From contig CM057149.1 in NCBI GenBank assembly GCA_029964075.1, positions 27,232,197-27,296,196 on the forward strand: 64,000 bases of DNA, given 5' to 3'. This DNA is from Patiria pectinifera. Lineage: Eukaryota > Echinodermata > Asteroidea > Valvatida > Asterinidae. Below are positions 1 through 13,100 of this stretch, one piece after another; within the stretch, counting starts at the first letter, position 1, and each line of letters opens with the position of its first letter. A program made the translations under genes and the position numbers. The notes below the pieces were generated by a model. The model did not search any database. It worked only from the letters and a program-made list of their open reading frames with translations, and was not told where the DNA came from.

Positions 1-558
1 CTTCTTTCCTTCTGCTGCTCGAGATAAACAAATTTTGTCTGAATTGACTGGAAAGGTTGCAATTAAAGTTGCATGCACATGTGAGAAGTTGGTTACTTCA
101 ATTTAAAAAAAATATGAACAAACACCAGTTGGGTTTTCTTTTCCTTATCCTGTTTTTTTTTTCAATTTACAGCAAAGGTGTGAAAAAGATAATGCCTCAA
201 CAAGAAGAAAACGTAGAAAGTGAAAATTAATTTTGCATCTAGGGTAAATTACACCGGGGAGTCACAAATATAGAGACCGAGGCTACATTGGAAAAAGCAA
301 TCAAACTGAAAAGTGAGTAGCTTTACAACTACGTGTGTCAAATTCTCAGTTACATGTACACGGGAGGTATTGTATATTTTAAATATCATCATGTACAGTC
401 ACACTGTTAAGAGATGGCAAATGTGGCCACACCCAACAAAATGTAATCAGATGTCGTCAGAGCTTCATGTACTTTTGAGTAAGTGCTCACCCAGCACAAT
501 GCAAACCAACAAGAACAATCACCATTTTCACCCAGAGAACATCTAAAGGTATCAAATT

Positions 559-1082
559 TTAAAGGGAATGTACAACATTTGCTTTTGCTGCAATTTTCAG
601 AAATTAATGGATTTGGAGGATTAGTATGTTATAGCAAATATTGTTGAAATGACTTGTTTCACATTTTGGGTTTGTAGATGCTGGAAAAACCATGAAAACC
701 AATCATGTTTTTGTAGTCTGTTTCCCTGACCCCACTTTAGATGAAACGGAGCAATCCTGACTTTGGGAAATTGTAAGGGTCAGAGAATTAGTCTAGCAGG
801 CTTGTACCCCTTCACAGGGGTTTAATCAATTGCAAAGAAAACGCGGAACAACTAATCATGAAAAATTAGAAGCAGTTTTTGAAAACAGCCAGTTTTCTCC
901 AACACTGGTCGGCCGAGCAGCATTGGAAAAATACAATTTTTCTTGAAAATGACAGCACGCCAGGAGCCACAATTTCACAGGATGCTTTACACTGTCATTC
1001 CCTAACAATCTAGTGAGGTATTTTCGTGATTATTTGATCATTTCCTTTTGTGATGTTTGCAAATGTTGTATCTTCCCTTTAA
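559..1082. mobile_element. TTAA-flanked MITE (family G), copy 1
   Basis: 524 bases bounded by TTAAAGGGAATGTACAACAT at the left and ATGTTGTATCTTCCCTTTAA at the right, inverted repeats of about 24 bases with TTAA on both sides. The inside shares GGTCGGCCGAGCAGCATTGG and CAGAAATTAATGGATTTGGA with copies at 48,937-49,392 and 49,718-50,499. Confidence 0.75.
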
Positions 1083-2799
1083 TAGCGATATTGAAATGAA
1101 GAACAGAATACGCTCTTTCTACTACATAATGAGGTAACTATTACATGTAGGCGTGAAATACCTTTTCAACTCATTTTGTACGATTAAGACTAGTTGGGCC
1201 CTGTCTTAAAACTAAAATTTCCCAAAAGTGGAACAGTGAGCAGGCTGTCCCCTTTAAAATAATCAGTGAGATCATCAGTGGTCAGGATAAAAGGTGGCCG
1301 CACTGGCCATAGCAGATAGGCCAGATTGAATTAACTGCAGGTGGCCAGGGTTTGTTGCCCGGGCCCTCCGTATTAAATGAATATCCAGGAAACTATCAAG
1401 GTTTGTGGTTGAATTGTGATCTGGAATGAATACAACCAAATGCAAACCTCAATAGTTATTTCAATATTGGAGCAAAGAAGAAAAGAGTTTTGATAAAACT
1501 AATCTTGGTCGCTGATGGTGAGGATGTCATTTTTCAAGAAATGGGCAAGTCTAAGAATTCACGCACACTACATGTATATATGTCCCATATAACAAAAGTA
1601 TAACCCTCTAACTTCTAAGATATTTATTGAGTTCAGTGTTTTTTATTCTACTGTTGGGCATCTGAAAGGAGAATACCCACACAAATTTTTAGGTTATTGG
1701 TCTTTGCGATGATTATGTAATTAAAGAAAATATGGCGCTACGCATGGGACAAAAAGGGGACCTCTTCTTGGACTTTCCCAAATTATCACATTCTACTTTC
1801 CCAATTGAGAACTCTTACAATTACTTAGTCCAACATTAAACATATCAGGTGCAAGTTACTTTTCTAATGCGTTTAAATTCCCAAGGTAAATAACCCCTCC
1901 TCCACATTTCACATATTTCAGTCAGGGGTAACAAGCTTGCAAGTAAATCCCTTCAACAACTTCACTTGAAAACATCCATCAGGAGACATTCATACCCGAG
2001 AAACCTAGAAACGATCATGTTCCCTACAAACCAAAAACAGAAGAAAAAAAACACTTCCACTTCCAATGTTCAAATTCGGTAGACGACGTCGCCGGCAATA
2101 ACGGCAAAAACGTCACTACCTGTGCTAAAGTGCCGGTCAGTAAAACACAGGCAATTTCCCATTTGGAGCGCGGAGTCCAATCTTCGTGTTTCCAATCTAT
2201 CCATCGACAGTGGGAGGAAAAGTAGAGCTTGGCTTTTTATTAAATGTGGATTACTTTGGTAACTAGATCGCTAGACCCAGTTTTTTACCCCCCCCCCCTT
2301 TCCCATCCAACTCTGAAATTGACGTCGGGCAATCAAGTCAACTAGGAAGGATGATTCAACTCTGGTCTACTGGAATCATGAAACCCTGGCGATCAGAAGA
2401 CAATGCCGTCAAAATCCCCCTACAGCCAGGTACTGAGCCCTGACAGCTTTCATCTGTAATCAGTAACGGATGAAGAGGGTTACCGATTGGCCTGGATACC
2501 GACTAAACTTGCCAGCTCTTCTGACCAGCTCACGGCACAGGTAGATTTCTGGATGGCTGGATGAAAACAAATCTTCCCTTTAAAATAAATTATGGGGTAT
2601 GCACCATTGGTTTCATCTTTGTGATCTCTTTGTGATGGAGTAGGTCACGCGGGATTCAGAAGCGGTATAGAGAAACCTTCCAATATCTACACTGATGGAC
2701 TTGTTTTTGACAGAGATCTGTTCCACTGAAATCCCCAAAGATCAAACAAATGTCCTTTACAAGAGCAATACGACAACTAAACTGTATACATGTATCACA

Positions 2800-2875
2800 T
2801 GCTCATGTACATGTACATGTACATGTACATGTACATGAACATCGATGTACAGTACAATTACATGTACATGTACAT
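2800..2875. repeat. ACATGT simple repeat
   Basis: Nearly continuous GTACAT/ACATGT hexamer run with short interruptions, for example at 2,815-2,836 and 2,861-2,872. The same palindromic hexamer recurs across the window as short runs (13,709-13,723; 45,290-45,420; 52,775-52,805). Confidence 0.9.
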
Positions 2876-3293
2876 TTAATACAAATTTACCTGTGTGTTA
2901 CTGCATCTCTAACAAATGCTGAAAAATCTAATTACGGAAACAGTCACAAGGAATCTTGGGCCTTAACTGCTGGAAGCGAATATTAAGCAGCATTCACATT
3001 GTATGGACACAGCTTTATTGCATGTACGTGAATGTAAGTGGAGAACATGATGAAGCCACTCACGTGTTTCCATGGCAACCAGCATTGTGCAAGTAGTCAG
3101 CGCACTGCAGGCTGCTGTGTAATATGAGACACAGTAGCAAAACCATGTGATTTAAATACTCGGCATCGCTGCTCCAGTGTTATGACACAATGTTTAATGG
3201 TAGCCCCCACCCCTGCAAAAGTGTAAGACTTCACAGTGTGATAAAAATTTGAGTGTCAGACTACCACTCCCCAAGGAAAAAGATCAGCAGCTT

Positions 3294-3651
3294 AAGGCCT
3301 TTTCACACTAGACAAATCTTGGGGTTGATGCAGGGTTGACGTAGGGTTGAAAATATGCCGCATTTCACACTTGAACGTGTTTAACCCTGCGTCAACCCTG
3401 AGATTGATTTCGCCCTGGGATGAACTCAAACCTGCTCCAGACTGGGGTTGAGATATGCAACCTGGGTTGAAACTGTCACCACGGGTTAAAACAGTAGTAA
3501 CCGAGCGAAATAAGTGTGAAAACAAGTGTGAAACGATGCCGGGTTGAACGTGGGGCTGAAAAATCAAAAACTCAACCCGGGGCGGCTCTGGGTTAATTTG
3601 CCCAGGGTCGAGTTCAACCCGGGTTGAGTGGCTCTAGTGTGAAAAGGCCTT
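3294..3651. mobile_element. Palindromic MITE with AAGGCCTTTTCACACTAG ends
   Basis: 358 bases. Left end AAGGCCTTTTCACACTAG, right end CTAGTGTGAAAAGGCCTT, an exact 18-base inverted repeat. The inside is rich in GGGTTGA/TCAACCC motifs in both orientations, so the element can fold along most of its length. Confidence 0.85.
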
Positions 3652-4017
3652 TTACTGAAACAAGTGTCTGTTATTCTGGAACATTTGCTTAGCATTTTTT
3701 AGAGGCATACCATGGATGCAAACTAACACAATTTCATATACATGTAAGCACATAATCACTTTGATAACACCCCCCTCCCCCCGAAAAAAAAAATATCCAG
3801 TTGCGGAACTGAAATATGAAGTGATTCAAAACTACATTTGGGTTGGCTTGTTATCATGGATCAATCAGAGAATATCTGTTCTTAAATTGTTCTTTCTCTC
3901 AAAACATATCTCCTTTTGTAATATCAGTCAGTACAATGTACATTGTATATGAACACCTCAAGCGCATCTGGAGAAGTTGTTGATTCTGGATATAAGAAAA
4001 GTGGTCTAAAATCCTAC

Positions 4018-4110
4018 CTCACTAATGAAGATCCCTGTGTCTTCCTCTGTTCCGTAACACAGCGTCAGACCGAGTTTGGCACCGCCAGTATCCCTCCTTA
4101 GCGTCACATC
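4018..4110 (-). CDS. PDZRN-like exon: start of PDZ2
   Basis: 93 bases, 31 codons, phase 0 to 0. Acceptor with a clean pyrimidine tract (CCCCCCAG|GAT), donor AGTGAG|GTAGGA. Translation DVTLRRDTGGAKLGLTLCYG then TEEDTGIFISE. Human PDZRN3 has [32 protein letters not shown] here. KLGLTL is the ligand-binding loop of PDZ2. The next exon should begin with the VxPNSIAAKDGRI block and is not seen in the window. Confidence 0.92.
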
Positions 4111-7100
4111 CTGGGGGGAAAAAAACAATCAAACATCAGGAAAATATTTGCAATGTTCATGTTAACTTCAGAATTCTTTTATCCATGTGCAGTTGTGTTT
4201 CAGTATATCTTGAATTTCTGAAAAGTGTGTTGAAATTCCACTGCAAACTGCTTACTGACTGGATCGACTTGAAACATATTTTATACAAAGTGAAAGATCC
4301 TGCCAGAATCCAAACGTCAGGCCCCTAATTTCATCCTAATTTTCATTTGAGCTCACCAAGTGAAACAGGAAAAGTGGATTTTGGAACCCAGTAAATTGAG
4401 TTTAAAAAAAGTCTGCATCTCAATTTGAAGCTTACATGTTTAAAATGGGGGGGAAAATGCATTATTCATTCAAATGTGATATTAATGATACGTTGTGAAA
4501 ACTTATAGATTATCTTAAAAATTGTTAGACAGCAGCATCATTTCTAAATATTGGCCACAACTTAGGCAGTTAGTGCAGCTTGTGTGTTCCCAATGACATG
4601 ACCTGACCCGACCAGTCATAAAATGTCAGGCATGTGAACATTCATGTTTGACCCACGATCATCCTAATATTGACATTAGGAATAGATTTTTCAAACATGA
4701 AAAATCCTAAAAACCCTCAAGTGTTTAGAAAATCTTCACAAACGTGAAAGAAACCAAGACCTTGAATTATGACAAATGAAAAAAGTTAACCCATTCTCTG
4801 AAAATAATCCAGCATGGGTTTATATTCTCCAGCCCTATCTATCTATGCACATGTGCTTAGCGAAATCAATAAAATATCTGGTGCTATTCAAGGAGGCTGA
4901 GGCAAGAGTCCCGCTAATTGACATTGGTTGGGTCTCTGTTTAATTGACCACTCGCATTCCATTGAACTCCTCCATTGATCGGGCCCATTGTGGCATTCGC
5001 CAACGTCCAATAATGGCCAGCCACACAACAGACGCATTAGGAACCACCATTATTTTTTCTCTCTCTCTTTCTCTCGGAGCGTGATTTGCTGATGTACATG
5101 TACGACCGCGGCTCGGCAAAGACATAACGTCCACCGATTCCTGCACCGTGTTTGGTTTTCTTAACGGTAGATTCCTTTCTTGTCTTCCATTATTGCATTA
5201 AGGCACGCATTCACTCGGAGTTCTAATGCAATTTCGTCGCCGTCTCCATTCTTCTGCGATGTGTACTTTGGGTAGTTGCCGTGGCGATTCCCACAGCAAC
5301 GACATTCTCAGAAGCAACTACACACATGATTTTTTTTGTAGAAAGACTCTCTTTTGCGATTTTTTTTTTTAACTGCAGCGCTGGCCAAATTAACATCCCA
5401 ACAAACACGAAGAAAAGAAAATTTCCTTCAATTGATGAAATCTGGCAAGACAAGATTCCAGAATCCACGGACTTCTCCATCTGACAGCAACTAACGCTGG
5501 CAGGTCCCAAACCAAAGAATTTACGACTTCAGCCCCCCCTGAGTGATCTCTTATCCAGCAAACCAAAAAGAGACTCCACTGGGACAGGCCATAAACCAGG
5601 CTTCTCCATTTTAACAAATTACCTGTGATATTTCTGCTTTTAAGAAGTCAGGTCTCAGCAGTATCACATTGCCTGTTAGAGAAGGACCTCCAATCCAAAA
5701 GGCCAATTTAGCTCAATTTTCTAGCGGACAGCTCTGGCAACTTTCCCTTGTGGAGTATCCCCATCTTTCTTTCATAATTTGCTGCTATCTCTGTTTTCTA
5801 AGGGGGGGGGAGGTTGTTTTCCGGAGCAATAATCAGGCATGCAACTGGGAATTTAGGAGAGAAAAAACGAGGAAATTCCAAAGCATGCGCACAAGATTTT
5901 GGAACAGTATTTTTCAATTTGTAATGGTCACTCATGAGAATTGAAAAACGAGGAAATCATCGGATGCGAGGAAAAGTTGCATGCCTGAGTAATGAATCAA
6001 ATTGCAATACTTTCAATTTTTTTTAAGAGACATGTCATATTAAATCATCTACAATGCTGCTGTAAACAACTTCTCATCCAAGCAAGAGCAAGATTGGCTG
6101 GGAAATTGAGGTGACGGGAAAGCTAATAAGAAAGAAACAAGATTCACCAGTAAATGGGAAAAAATGAAGTCTTTTCAACACGAGAGTGCGTGTGTGTAAC
6201 TTGATAAAGATGCGGGCTAAGGCAACTTGCCAGAATATTGTTCGTTTTTGCATCTAACAATTACAATTTCTTGAAATTATGAAAATGACATTTCCCATTA
6301 GGGTTGGGGGTGGTTGCGTTGTTTTAATAGTCATCACTTGTGCATTAAATCCAGGCTGTAGTATGTAGAATTAGAAACAATTTGGGTACGGGAGACATAT
6401 GGAGCTCCGGAAAAATATAAAGATATCCCTCAAATGACGTAACTACCAACATATTGTCACATGTGTCGGCATTTTGGGAGTCATGTTGGGTTTTCATGAC
6501 GCGCATCGGCTGTGACGAGCATCGGCTATTGCGAAGAAATTAAGAGCAACATCTGCGCGGGTTTAGAGCATTTTGCACTCTGCGCGCACACGTACCTGAT
6601 GGCATTGAGTACGCAGTTTGCAATTTTCTTTTGAAGATGGCAGTCTAGAGAGGAGTCTATATCACCATTTTGCATTTATTTTGTTTGGGGGGGGGGCACA
6701 CTATTTGCAATGTGCATCTCATACAAAATGTTGACGTATGCAGCTTGGGAAAAAGTTGCATATTATATCACAATTTAACATTTTTTTTGTTATTGAAACG
6801 TTATCTTCAACGTGCATCTCGTATCAAAATGTTGAGATGTCAATGTGTGGGTTCCGTATGTCGATATGTGGGTCTGGCGAAATCACCACAAAAAAATGAT
6901 GATGCAATCAGCATATTTGTTTCCGAGCAGCATTCGATTCCATAGGCGCATCGTCTGTAATTTCCCTAATGCTGGAGATGTATCCACGCTAATTTCAGAA
7001 ATGCAAGATGCAAAACCTGCGCCCTCCTAACCTCGTATTCCAGTTCATATGCTTTGTCCATCCCGTCCTCGTCTATGATGGGAATGTCCACATTGTCCAT

Positions 7101-10100
7101 GGCATCCAAGTCATTCATCAGGTCGTCATCGATGACAGTCATCTGCTCCTGGGGTGAAATCTCACACAGCCTGCAGGAAGAGAACCGGGGAGCAGGGAAA
7201 AGAATGCGATCAGCTCCTGAAAAAGCAGGCGGAAAGCTGCAAAACCCATTTAGCTAATTCACATTGCCCAACTGATGGGATTCTTATGCCAAAAGCTAGT
7301 TCACTGCATTTTCATCTTCCTTCTGACTTCCTCTTAACAGACACAGGCATTGGAATGTGTCAATCAGTCACTGGAGGAAAGAAATAAAATGCCTCATTTC
7401 TCACCGTGAGACAGTGGAGACAGTTGCTTTGAGCTGCCCACTCTGATGCTGTGATAAGTTTAGGGCCAGCAATAAAATGTTAATGATGAAACAGAATGCT
7501 TTTTGTTTTACTGAAACTTGGCACAATGACCTGATAACCTCTTCAAAGGTCCCAAATCCTCTCATTAACAAAAGGGCACAGTTCAACCTTACATTTATAC
7601 ATTTATGTTTAACAGGCCCGATGTACTCTTTGACATCATTCTGTGCATTTGTAAGCACAGAAAGTTTGTGCTATTAAAAAGCAAAACATCTTTTATTACT
7701 GTTTGTACATACGGTAGCACAGCAAAATTCCTCGCAACCTGTAAAAAACCCTTTCAGTGACCACAGAATTTTCTAGTACTAAGCCAGTTCGGGGTTTCAA
7801 CTGCGTATGGCACGTTATATGGGTCACAGGTCATTCGGCATAATTCGCCCGCCATTTTGAAAATATTTTTGTCTGACTTTCTTTGGAATCGTGCGACAAC
7901 TCTAAAAACTCAGTCTAGAGTAGAATAGCAATTCTTTTACTTCAAACACAAATCTGTGAGTGTCTTGTATCAACCTTGATAAGTTGTGCAATGACAGGCT
8001 CCATAACAATCACAAATTGCTGGTAAAATAGGTCATTTTTAGTTGCTATGCCACAACTTACGCCACCTAAAGTGATTGTGTAAGTTACGCCATAATTTGT
8101 TGTGCGGGTCGTGGACTTACACACTATGAAACTTTCATGAAATTGTCATTTCAAAAAAGGTTGCGCAGCATGAAATGTTGCGCAAGTTTTTGCTATTAAA
8201 AGTAACTATCTTCTTTGCTCTGCGAAATTTCTGTGCCAAGCAGTTCCAGGAAATTCTCTGCAAGATCTTACCCGTCCATGACCAGGTCTCCGTTCTTGGC
8301 GTCCAGCGGGCTGGGGCACCGCTGCAGCACCTTCCACAGCAGATCCTCGCTCTGCAGCTCTGTCTGCGTGCCCACGTTGCACAGCGCCATGCCTTCCTTG
8401 TCGCCCGGCGCTTTGCTGCGCGGTGCCCGGCGCAGGACTTGGACGATGATGGGCTCCGTGGCGTTCTTGAAGGCCTCCACGGCTTCTTCGTGGGTGGCCT
8501 TGGAAAGGTCCACGCCGTTAACCTGAAAAGACAGCAGAGAAATTCACAATAGGTCAGCCATATTGTTGGCACAATTTTAAAAAGTCTGAAACTTTGAAAG
8601 TTGCTGACAGAGTTGTTAACCTGCTTGATACGGTACAAGTCTAAAACATGCATGTCTTTCTGTGGACTCTATTTGTTTAACAATACAGATGAACCAATAA
8701 GTGTCTTAGAAAGTACAGGTATGCAGCACTGCTAGTCAACTCGAAAAATGAATTTGCACGTTATTGATGCTGGATGGTCCTCGAACTGCAGGCAAGGTGC
8801 AGGGTCATTGCAGCTTTCTCTCCATCTTTCAGACAAAACAAAGCAGCCGTCAATTTATCAATTTTTGTTGTTGAAATTTTGTTCACAACTGAGATCTCAC
8901 TTGCACACAGAGCGCACATTTTATCCCCATAAATCAGAAAATTTAAAGGGGAAATATAAAAACACCACAAATTAACAAAAAAAGTAAAACAAATTCTACT
9001 TCGCACTTAAAACGGCACATCACTAGGGTCCTCCGATCACATTTCAACCATCGCAAAATATTCAGCCGAATATGCAAATTTCAAAATAATGGAGGCACCT
9101 TCACTTCCAAGGCTGTCAGCGGCAATTTCCATCAAATTTCCTTTTCTACTCCAGCAGTTGAACTACCACTAAACCCAAAAGGCCATGGACTCCTACGCCA
9201 GCACAAACACGCATTTTCACATCCTGGCAACAGGCCGAGAGAGTCCCCAGTTGAAAGCTGATTTTTAACAGGCAATTTTTCCCACTCCCTAAAACTCCTG
9301 GCAACCGGGAGGACTCTAAGCACTGACAGAGTCCTGAGGTATGTGTTAATGGGGGCAAGTGGAAGGTCATAGGAAACAAGTGCAGACACTTGTGGAGACA
9401 AACCAACTGTCATCGCCATTTGTATACAATTTCTTTTTCAGAGTGATGAATGGCACGTAAAGGCTTAGTTGAGACTTCTAATAGAGGGCTATGGGAATAC
9501 ATCAAATATTTGAATATTCGATGGCAACATTTCTGTTGGCAACAGCAGTACAGGAAGCTAGGCTAAATCAATCGGATACCCCTAGCACTGCTTCAGGCCT
9601 TCAGGCCCAAGTCCATCATACTCCATATAATATTTAGTCACACCAGGCCTACTGGACCAAGTCCCCCAAAATCCACAAAAAAGGGGGGATGGATTTTAAT
9701 GGAGTTGGGGTGTTTAGAGTTAAGAGCTCATTTTCACAGTGTAGTTCACCCTGTAGTTTTACATGTATTTGCCAATTTTAGTTTACAGAATACTCCTCTA
9801 ACTATGCACTTCCTAAATCTTTCTTTTTATTCCTAAGGAGACTGACAGCCATATGTTTACAAGATATTAATTTCCACCTTGGCACACATTAACAACGAGG
9901 TTATTAGACATGACGTGGAAAACACATCCATGTGTGGCAAGGTATCGGTTGATTTTATGGCGCTGCTCTAATTAAGTAAACATATCGTGTCAAAATATTG
10001 GTGTGAAATTTCCTCAAAATTTAATTGTAGTGAGGACAGTGAAGGTGAATTTTAACAAGTCCGGTCTGATTCTACCTAGATTTAAGACAAATTAAGACTG

Positions 10101-13100
10101 TTTAACGTCCATGAAACTGACATTGATTTTGCTGTTTTGGGGGTAAAAATAAATCCTTATTTCAGTGACCCACTTTGATCTGAAGTTCAACCTTGCCCGG
10201 GAGTGATGCAGCAAAAGACAATTGTATCTCCCCTTTCCGATTGAATAAGCAATTTCAAACAATGTCCTGCAACAGCATGTTAAGCGGGCGTCTGGCGACA
10301 ACTATTCACACATTGAAACAGTTTTTTTGAGAAAGCGTGATTTTGTCTCACTCCTCAGGGCTTGGCCATTTTTCCTCCCTCGAGGGTCATATAAATATCA
10401 TCACGAGCAATTTGGGTCAGTGGACGTATTAAGCTTCCTTTGGTGTACTGTGTGCGGGGGAACACGCACACCTTGCCTTGGCTTTAAGCTGGCCGGCACC
10501 TAAAAGTCCCACCGTCATTTCCAGAGAATGGAAATATTGTTGGTGGGGATTAGCAGGGGATTTTTCGGCGGGGGCCTTTATACTGGGATTTGTGTCGTCG
10601 AAAGCTCCTTGGAGCTATTTGTCTACAATGGATCAACCTTCAAAGGTGGCCAAATCTCTCTCTCTCTCTGAAATTTCTGCTCGTGTGTTTGATCAGACAC
10701 TGTGCGCCTGGGGAATATATGATGGGTGATAAAAATTAATAGCTGGTGGAGTTTTGCAGGTTGCAACAGTTGTGAATGAAAATGCATCCAATGTATAAGA
10801 ATTTCTTGTGTAAAAAAAAAAATGCCACAAGTTCAACTTCAAGGGAAAGAATAATATTTAGGATAAAACCAAACGTTTCAGATGGAATGAATTTGACCAG
10901 CGATAAATATTAATAGCTGTGGAAATCTGCAGGTTGGCACTCTTGTGTGTAAATGCATCCTGACCAAAGTTTATAAAAAATCCTCCCCAAACTGCCACAA
11001 ATCAAAATGAAATGAATATTTTTGAGGGACAAAAAAATATTAAAATGGAGAAGGAATGAATTTGAAGGCTGGCAAAAATTAAAAGTTGTAGAAATTCACA
11101 GGTTGGAAAAGTTGCGGGTAATGCATACTGACCAACTACTAATTAGGTACATGGAAATTATCCAAAAATTGCCACAAAGAGAAACGAATCGTTTTTCGAA
11201 TATGTAACAAACATTTTGAAAAGAAAAAATAAATGTTCCTTTTCACTTCAGCACTGTAAATTTATAATTTAGATACAAAATAGATTCTGATTTTGGGATG
11301 TCCTTTCAAAGTTTATGTTTTCATTCATACACCAAAGCAAGTGTTCCAGCATTATTAAAACAGCAACAGCAAAAACAGCAGTAGTATCATCATTTTCAGC
11401 ATAAGCAGCCAGCATCCCCAAACACAGTTGACCAAGTTGTAACTCAATGCATACCCTCTCTGACCTCAACTCTTAAAAGGCACCACTTGACTCTCTTATG
11501 AATAAAAACCTCACACCGTCTCTGATAAATAATCTTTTTTTTTTTTTATATTCATTGAACCCTTATTTTTACTTCTTCTTTTGTATTTCTGCGGCTCCAA
11601 CACAGAGTGCATTGGTCGGGAAGTTATTACCATTTCATACAGGAAAATCTGGCTATTGATTGACTGCCCTGGGGGTTGTAATATGAACCGAGAGAAAAAA
11701 AAGATGCCTGCTCCATTCAGTGAGTTAGGTTTCTACACAGTACGTGTACATCTCAACATATACTGGTACATGTACTGTCTCTAGCTTAGTGCGTACATGT
11801 AGTGTGTCGATGCGATTTTCTCTCAACATAAGAAAAATTTACGCAACCTTGGACAGTATTTTTCAATATAAGGTACAGTAAGGAATAACTGTGCCATATA
11901 CATGTACTACATCTGTATCTCTTTTTAAAATTAATTGAAACCTTATTTTACTATTTCTTTTTTTTTTATGGTTATTTTTATATTTCAATTATGTTGAACG
12001 GTTGACAGTTAAGAGGAGTTTGACAAATAGCAGTTCTTGTCCTTTGATAATTAGAGATACACATGGTCAAGTCATTCACAAGATGGAATTTGCGTCGGGG
12101 TGATGTAAACTCAATACTGAATGCTCAATAAGTTAAATGATTGAAATCCAGGCCAAAGGTGATGTTTCTTACTGAACATGCAGCGGACTTTGATGGCTGC
12201 GATGATCGAGAAGATACTCTCCACGGCACACCTTTAATAAAGCAGGCGGCCTACTGACTGATTGCATTCTGCAATCTAAACGAACTGTTTTGATTGTTTT
12301 GGGCCATCTGTGGCAACGCATATCAATTGCCCATTCCTTGCAATTTCGCCGAGCAAATATAATAAGCATTACTGAGATGTGCGCTTCTGCCCTCCCCCCT
12401 CCCCAACCCCTCGTCTTGAAGATGAGGAAGCGAAGCAGCCAGCGTACATCACGATTGGCAAATTAACAGTGTAATCGTTCGGGCTACAATTTACGACACG
12501 CGCGCCGTTTCGAGCCAGCGCCAGCCTGGCATCTATGACCATCAATAGTTCTTTTACAAGCGATGATGCATCAACAGCATACAAGAATGGATGGTGTCGG
12601 TCCGGTGTAATAATAACGATAATATACCACGGGCCCTGATGCATGTGATGAGAAGCAAACCATCCGGTCTGCCCTTCAGTAGTCCGAGATGGCGCTGTGT
12701 TTACTGCCGGCAAAGAGAGACAGGCGCTCCTCGATTGGTTGTCAAAGCGTGGACTGGACATATACGAGTGCATCTATTGACTGGGCGATATTGTCAAATA
12801 TGGCCTGATTACTAGGGCCACTCTACCAGCCATCAACCTGTCTTTGACAGTAACACATCACTTGACAGAAGGCATGGCAGATACTCAACTCCATCCAACC
12901 AGAAAGTCAGTGGCTAAGGTTTGGGTTTTTGGTGGGAATCACGTCCAAAACAAATTTGCACTGTGCTTCAGTCTCATAAAAATCAAAATCTTCTTCATTC
13001 GGTGCCAAGTTGTCCTTTCAGTCAAAATCAATCAAGGGACTGTTTTCATCAGTTAAGAGCTCCCAGCCTACATGAAACAGGATTGACTTGCTGTGACTGT

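Larger units (their letters stand above)
1..4017. other. Intron or downstream part of the PDZRN-like gene, no exon seen
   Basis: No exon of PDZ2 or of the C-terminal region could be recognised on the minus strand, and the plus-strand frames are short and unlike any family I know. The stretch holds a TTAA-flanked MITE (559-1,082), an ACATGT run (about 2,800-2,875), and a palindromic MITE (3,294-3,651). C and G homopolymers (for example near 2,288) and simple AT-rich DNA fill the rest. Confidence 0.7.

Noticed and set aside
8135-8653. 172-codon minus frame overlapping the PDZRN exon
   Set aside because: It is the +1 shadow of the GC-rich exon; only the other frame reads VNGVDLSK and GTQTE.
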